Below, piece after piece: positions 58,905-63,814 of a stretch of DNA of 63,814 bases. The notes beneath the pieces were generated by a model that was given only the letters and a program-made list of their open reading frames with translations, made no database searches and was not told where the DNA came from. Positions within the stretch are counted from its first letter, which is position 1; each line of letters begins with the position of its first letter. The DNA comes from JAKFEW01 sp036675505 (GTDB lineage Bacteria > Cyanobacteriota > Sericytochromatia > S15B-MN24 > JAQBPE01), in NCBI GenBank assembly GCA_036675505.1, contig JAKFEW010000146.1:1-63814 (forward strand), given 5' to 3'. The position numbers and the translations under genes are program-made.

Positions 58905-59957
58905 ATGACCGCGAACGCCGAAGCGACCTTGCCCCACATCGTGATCGACGCCATGGGCGGCGACCACGCACCCGACGCTATTGTCGAGGGTGCGCTGATC
59001 GCCGCCCGTTCGCGCCTGGCCAGGCTCACCCTCGTAGGCGACGAGCCGCGCCTCAAGGCGATGCTCGGCCCCACTTGTGGGACAGATTTCGGCATCGAGA
59101 TCTTGCACGCTTCGCAGGTGATCGGCATGGACGAGGCGCCCGCCGCGGCGCTGCGCGCCAAGAAGGACGCCTCGATCACGGTGGCGATGCGCCTCGTGAA
59201 GGAAGGCAAGGCCGATGGGGTCGTGGCGGCCGGCTCGACCGGTGCCGCGATGGCCGCAGCCCTGATGGTGCTGGGGCGCATCCCGGGCATCGAGCGACCG
59301 GCGATCGCCGTCGTGCTGCCCACCCAGCAGGGCCCCTGCGTCCTGCTCGACGTGGGCGCCAACGTCGACGCGAAGCCCGCCTTCCTCGCCCAGTTCGCCC
59401 TGATGGGCAGCGTCTACCACAAGGCCGTCTTCAAGACGGCCGCGCCGCGCGTCGGCCTCTTCAACATCGGCGAGGAGGAAGGCAAGGGCAACGAGCAGGC
59501 CCGCGAGGCCTACGGGTTGATCCGCGCTCAGGCGGGCCTGAACTTCATCGGCAACGTCGAGGGGCGCGATCTGCCGGCCGGCAGGGCCGACGTCGTCGTG
59601 TGCGACGGCTTCGTCGGCAACGGCCTGCTCAAGTTCGCAGAGGGTATGGCGCTGCTGCTCATGGACATGATGAAGCAGGAAATCAGCCGCGACTGGCGCG
59701 GCAAGCTGGGCGCGGCCGTGATGACGCCCAACCTCCGGGCCCTCAAGCGGCGGCTGGACTACGCCGAGTACGGCGGGGCGCCTCTGCTCGGCGTGAATGG
59801 CGTGTGCATCATCGGCCACGGCAGTTCCAAGGCCCAGGGGGTCTACCACACCATCCGGGTCGCCCGGGAGTGCATCGAGGGCCGGGCGATCGCCACCATC
59901 CGAGACGCGCTCACCGCCTCCACCACGGCCGCCTCGGATGCCGCCGTGGTAGAATAG
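58905..59957 (+). CDS. plsX: Phosphate acyltransferase PlsX
   Basis: Makes acyl-phosphate from acyl-ACP for phospholipid synthesis. 350 residues: HIVIDAMGGDHAPDAIVEGAL at the start, ADGVVAAGSTGAAMAAAL, ADVVVCDGFVGNGLLKFAEGM, and YGGAPLLGVNGVCIIGHGSS near the end. The N-terminus MTANAEATLP is unconserved. Co-transcribed with fabH after 17 bases. Confidence 0.96.
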   Translation: MTANAEATLPHIVIDAMGGDHAPDAIVEGALIAARSRLARLTLVGDEPRLKAMLGPTCGTDFGIEILHASQVIGMDEAPAAALRAKKDASITVAMRLVKEGKADGVVAAGSTGAAMAAALMVLGRIPGIERPAIAVVLPTQQGPCVLLDVGANVDAKPAFLAQFALMGSVYHKAVFKTAAPRVGLFNIGEEEGKGNEQAREAYGLIRAQAGLNFIGNVEGRDLPAGRADVVVCDGFVGNGLLKFAEGMALLLMDMMKQEISRDWRGKLGAAVMTPNLRALKRRLDYAEYGGAPLLGVNGVCIIGHGSSKAQGVYHTIRVARECIEGRAIATIRDALTASTTAASDAAVVE

Positions 59958-59974
59958 CGGGCGAGGCCGAGACG

Positions 59975-61006
<1,032 letters not shown>

Positions 61007-61046
61007 TTCCCCCCGCCCGAGGGCGGAGGGAGTTCGGCCGGGAAGG

Positions 61047-61292
61047 CTAGACGGCCTTCTTGATGTAGTCCACCGCGTCCCGCACGGTCGCGATCTTTTC
61101 CGCATCCTCGTCAGGGATCTCGATGTTGAACTCCTCCTCGAACGCCATCACGAGCTCGACCGTGTCGAGGGAGTCGGCGCCGAGGTCCTCGGTGAAGCCG
61201 GCGTCCAGGGTGACGGTGTCCTCGGTGACGCCCAGGCGATCGACCACGATCTTCTTCACCTTGTCGAAGATCTCGTTCTCTGCAACTGCCAT
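61047..61292 (-). CDS. acpP: Acyl carrier protein
   Basis: 81 residues, strongly acidic. The phosphopantetheine attachment serine is S41 in the canonical LGADSLDTVELVMAFEEEF motif. AGGAGG lies just upstream of the ATG. Last gene of the fabD-fabG-acpP unit; the usual fabF does not follow, because the neighbour is the convergent fabH. Confidence 0.97.
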   Translation of the reverse strand: MAVAENEIFDKVKKIVVDRLGVTEDTVTLDAGFTEDLGADSLDTVELVMAFEEEFNIEIPDEDAEKIATVRDAVDYIKKAV

Positions 61293-61367
61293 GGTTTCCT
61301 CCTAATCAAGCGGGCCGCTATCGCCTGCATGTCGTCTGTATGTTTTGCTGCGTCTTGAGCAGAATTA

Positions 61368-62114
61368 TCACATCGCCATCCCGCCGTCCACGCTGAAGAC
61401 CTGCCCGGTCACATAAGAGGCCTCGCTGGCCAGCCAATGGACGAGGGAGGCGATCTCCTCAGCGGTGCCGTAGCGACCGAGCGGAATGGACGCGAGCGTG
61501 GCTTCCTTGGCCTGTTCGCTCATCGCCTCGGTCATATCCGAAGCGATGAAGCCAGGGGCCACGGCGTTGACCAGCACGTGGCGGCTGGCGAGTTCCTTGG
61601 CGACGGACTTCGTGAGCCCGACCAGGCCCGCCTTCGCCGCGGCGTAGTTCGCCTGGCCGGCGTTGCCCACGAGGCCGACCACCGAGGTGATGTTGATGAT
61701 GCGCCCCGCGCGGGCCCGCATCATCACCTTGCCGGCGGCGCGGCACATGTAGAAGGCCGAGGAAAGGTCCGTATCCAGCACGGTATGCCAGTCTTCGTCT
61801 TTCATTCGCACGAGCAGGCCGTCACGCGTGACGCCGGCGTTGTTCACGACCACGTCGAGCCGGCCCCAACGCTCGGTGGCGGTCTTGATCAGCGCGTCCG
61901 CGGTGGCGGGGTCGGCCACGTCGCCTTGCTGGTGGGCGGCCTCGCCGCCCGCCGCCTCGATCTCGGCGACCACCGCCTGGGCCGCCGCGGCGCTCGCGGC
62001 GTAGTTCACGAGCACCCTGGCGCCGGACGCGGCGAGCCGCAGGGCGATCGCCCTGCCGATCCCGCGCGAGCCGCCCGTGACGATCGCGACCTGGCCGTCC
62101 AGCGGCTTGCTCAT
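61368..62114 (-). CDS. fabG: 3-oxoacyl-ACP reductase FabG
   Basis: NADPH-dependent short-chain dehydrogenase. 248 residues; TGGSRGIGRAIA binds the cofactor, NNAG is at 91-94, and the catalytic S144, Y157, K161 lie in NITSVVGLVGNAGQANYAAAKAG. The ATG at 62114 overlaps the fabD stop (ATGA). The C-terminus YVTGQVFSVDGGMAM is typical. Confidence 0.96.
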   Translation of the reverse strand: MSKPLDGQVAIVTGGSRGIGRAIALRLAASGARVLVNYAASAAAAQAVVAEIEAAGGEAAHQQGDVADPATADALIKTATERWGRLDVVVNNAGVTRDGLLVRMKDEDWHTVLDTDLSSAFYMCRAAGKVMMRARAGRIINITSVVGLVGNAGQANYAAAKAGLVGLTKSVAKELASRHVLVNAVAPGFIASDMTEAMSEQAKEATLASIPLGRYGTAEEIASLVHWLASEASYVTGQVFSVDGGMAM

Positions 62115-63049
62115 GAGCCGACCTCCACGCCGAGCGCGGCGAGCGTCTTCTCGAGCGAGGCCTGATCCTCCACGTTCAGCGTGGTCGCGTCGCGCCGCAC
62201 CTTCTTGACCAGCCCGGAGAGCACGCGGCCCGCGCCGACCTCGATGAAGGTGGTGACGCCGGCGTCGAGCAGCGCCTGGACGGTCTGGGCCCAGCGAACC
62301 GGGTGATCGAGCTGGGCGGCCAGCTTGGCGGGGATCTCGCCGCCGGCCGTGTAGGGCAGCGCGTCGAGGTTCGCGATCACCGTGATGTCCGGGTCCGCGT
62401 AGGTCACGCCGGCCAGCACCGGCGCGAAGCCGCGCGCAGGCTCGGTCATCAGCGGCGAGTGGAACGCACCGCTGACGTTCAGCGGGATGGCACGCTTGGC
62501 GCCCGCCGCGAGGGCTGCCTCGCTCGCCGCGGCCACGCCTTCGGGCGTGCCCGAGATGACGATCTGATCCGGGCTGTTGAAGTTCGCGACGGCGACCACC
62601 GACGGGGCCGCCTTGCAGATCCGGGTGAGCGTGTCCGGGTCCAGGCCGAGGATCGCGGCCATCGTGCCAGGCGTTTTCGCGCCGGACTCCGCCATCAGCG
62701 CCCCGCGGCGCTCGACGAGCCGCACGGCGTCGGCGAAGGACAGCGCGTCGGCCTCGACCAGCGCGCTGTATTCCCCGAGGCTGTGGCCGGCGGCGTAGGT
62801 GGGCCGCACGCCGTGGGCGTGGAGCAGGCGGGCGGTGCCGGTCGAGACGGTGAGCAGCGCGAGCTGCGCATGGCGCGTCTGCTGCAGCTCTTCGGCCGGG
62901 CCCTCGAAACAGAGGCGGCGCAGCGGCAGGCCGCTGATGCGCTCGGCCTCGTCGAAGGCGTCCGCGAAGACGGGATGGCGCTCGGCCAGATCCTGGCCCA
63001 TGCCGACGGTCTGCGAGCCTTGACCAGGAAAAAGAAACGCGATCGACAT
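62111..63049 (-). CDS. fabD: Malonyl-CoA:ACP transacylase FabD
   Basis: Transfers malonyl from CoA to ACP. 312 residues: FLFPGQGSQTVGMGQDL at the start, nucleophile S90 in AAGHSLGEYSALV and the catalytic histidine in GAFHSPLM. First gene of the minus-strand fabD-fabG-acpP unit, convergent with plsX-fabH. The 161-base gap upstream shows no gene and no strong promoter. Confidence 0.96.
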   Translation of the reverse strand: MSIAFLFPGQGSQTVGMGQDLAERHPVFADAFDEAERISGLPLRRLCFEGPAEELQQTRHAQLALLTVSTGTARLLHAHGVRPTYAAGHSLGEYSALVEADALSFADAVRLVERRGALMAESGAKTPGTMAAILGLDPDTLTRICKAAPSVVAVANFNSPDQIVISGTPEGVAAASEAALAAGAKRAIPLNVSGAFHSPLMTEPARGFAPVLAGVTYADPDITVIANLDALPYTAGGEIPAKLAAQLDHPVRWAQTVQALLDAGVTTFIEVGAGRVLSGLVKKVRRDATTLNVEDQASLEKTLAALGVEVGS

Positions 63050-63210
63050 CCGCTCGGGGCCGCCTGCCGGACGAGCCGGCCGATCGGGAACGCCGTTCCG
63101 TCGCAGGGTTGTGCAATGCCTCAGTGCCAGGAACGGCGCGGTAACGAGGGCGCCGAGGCTAGCTTACTTTACCGGAACGCCCTCCCCCCCGCAAGGGCCA
63201 GGCCATCCGG

Positions 63211-63814
63211 TCAGGCCAGGCGGTACTGCCGCATGATGCTCGACAGCTTCGAGCCGTACGCCGGGTCGGTGGCGTACGTGCCTGTGATGTTGCGGGCGAA
63301 CGCGTGCGGATCCTTGTCGCGGGCGTACTGGCTCATCGCCTTCTTGTAATAGCCGTTGTGGAACAGCTTGCCGTGCAGCATCACGGCCTCGTTGAAGTCG
63401 TTGTAGCGCGCGAAGTTCGCGCGGATCGTCACGCGGCGGCCGCCGTAGACCTCCCAGGTGCCGCGGCTGACGGTGCCGGCGGGGCCCTTGCCCTTGATGC
63501 CGAAGATGTTGTAGCCCGGGATGATGTGCTGGCCCCAGCCGGTCTCGAGGGCGGCCTGGGCGAGCGTGATGGCTGCCGGCACGCCGTAGCGACGCTCGGC
63601 CTCTTCGGCGCCCGGCCGCAGGGCCTCCAGGAAGGCCTTCTTGTCGGTGCGGCCGAGGCGCGCGAGCTCCTCGGGTGACAGCTTCTTGAGACGGTCTTCG
63701 GCGGCCGGATCTTTCGGTCCGGGGCCGCCCGGCGCGTTGGGCGACGGCTGTGCAGAGGGCACCGGCGGCGGCGGCGCGGGCACCGGCGGCGGTGCCGAGG
63801 GCACGGGCGGCGGC
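63211..63814 (-). CDS. GH73 (FlgJ/LytD-type) peptidoglycan hydrolase, 5' end outside the window
   Basis: The frame is open to the right edge with a Pro-rich region (PPPVPAPPPPVPS) that continues off the window. The C-terminal ~140 residues are a beta-N-acetylglucosaminidase domain: ERRYGVPAAITLAQAALETGWGQ contains the catalytic-type glutamate, then YNIFGIKGKG, and KLFHNGYYKKAMSQYARDKDPHAFARNITG, ending TDPAYGSKLSSIMRQYRL. Cleaves glycan strands of the cell wall. The upstream part probably holds a signal peptide and perhaps another domain. Confidence 0.88.
   Translation of the reverse strand, partial: PPPVPSAPPPVPAPPPPVPSAQPSPNAPGGPGPKDPAAEDRLKKLSPEELARLGRTDKKAFLEALRPGAEEAERRYGVPAAITLAQAALETGWGQHIIPGYNIFGIKGKGPAGTVSRGTWEVYGGRRVTIRANFARYNDFNEAVMLHGKLFHNGYYKKAMSQYARDKDPHAFARNITGTYATDPAYGSKLSSIMRQYRLA

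Noticed and set aside
61013..61026. Terminator between fabH and acpP
   Set aside because: CCGCCC/GGGCGG stem with a 2-base loop and no T run is too weak to call.

Overview
The window is very G+C-rich, gene-dense chromosomal DNA from a free-living bacterium. Four things point to a Terrabacteria-type lineage, quite possibly a non-photosynthetic relative of the Cyanobacteria (Sericytochromatia/Tanganyikabacteria-like). FtsZ carries the cyanobacterial-style GVEFWTINTD block. The division cluster has the DUF881 and Sbp (DUF1290) genes typical of Gram-positives and no ftsA. There is a DUF2997 gene and a pentapeptide-repeat protein. The affiliation is inference; the gene content is read from the sequence.

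Layout. 1-5.4 kb: the tail of an unknown gene; a plsC-fadD lipid operon behind a strong promoter with flanking direct repeats; an amidohydrolase; a small zinc-ribbon protein preceded by a 600-base hairpin-rich gap that may encode a structured RNA; a PRC-barrel protein. 5.5-11 kb: a GAF/HD-GYP/GAF/GGDEF signalling protein, a lone MalG-type permease, an unknown helical protein, a TPR protein and initiator tRNA-fMet. 11.1-11.5 kb: RNase P RNA. 11.6-27.4 kb: the dcw cluster (rsmH, ftsL, ftsI, murF, mraY, murD, ftsW, murG, murC, murB, ftsQ, DUF881, sbp, ftsZ), without mraZ, murE or ftsA and with one unknown reverse-strand gene inserted. 27.5-33.3 kb: ileS, two TPR proteins, DUF2997 and a pentapeptide-repeat protein. 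33.2-39.4 kb: an hbd-antiporter-membrane protein operon, a lytic transglycosylase, a glutamine-amidotransferase-like hydrolase and small secreted proteins. 39.5-45.3 kb: a complete oligopeptide ABC importer operon. 45.5-48.5 kb: a glycine-zipper protein and two exported proteins of unknown function.

48.5-55.8 kb is the most interesting part: a complete bacterial microcompartment (BMC) operon on the minus strand. In transcription order it encodes RpiB, a DeoC aldolase fused to an extra N-terminal domain, BMC-H, a stacking-type BMC-T, a second BMC-H, BMC-P, a PduP-type aldehyde dehydrogenase, a PduT-like BMC-T, two more BMC-P, a class II aldolase and a translationally coupled exported protein. 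It looks like a sugar-phosphate metabolosome in which an aldolase makes an aldehyde inside a shell and the dehydrogenase turns it into acyl-CoA. It carries two different aldolases, and no phosphotransacylase or alcohol dehydrogenase.

56-63.8 kb: a membrane-anchored family-1 glycosidase, smpB, the yceD-rpmF-plsX-fabH set, then acpP, fabG and fabD on the opposite strand (convergent with fabH), and the 3' part of a GH73 cell-wall hydrolase. Related GC-rich intergenic repeats occur at about 21.5, 43.2 and 57.9 kb. No insertion sequence, prophage, CRISPR array or integrase was seen.
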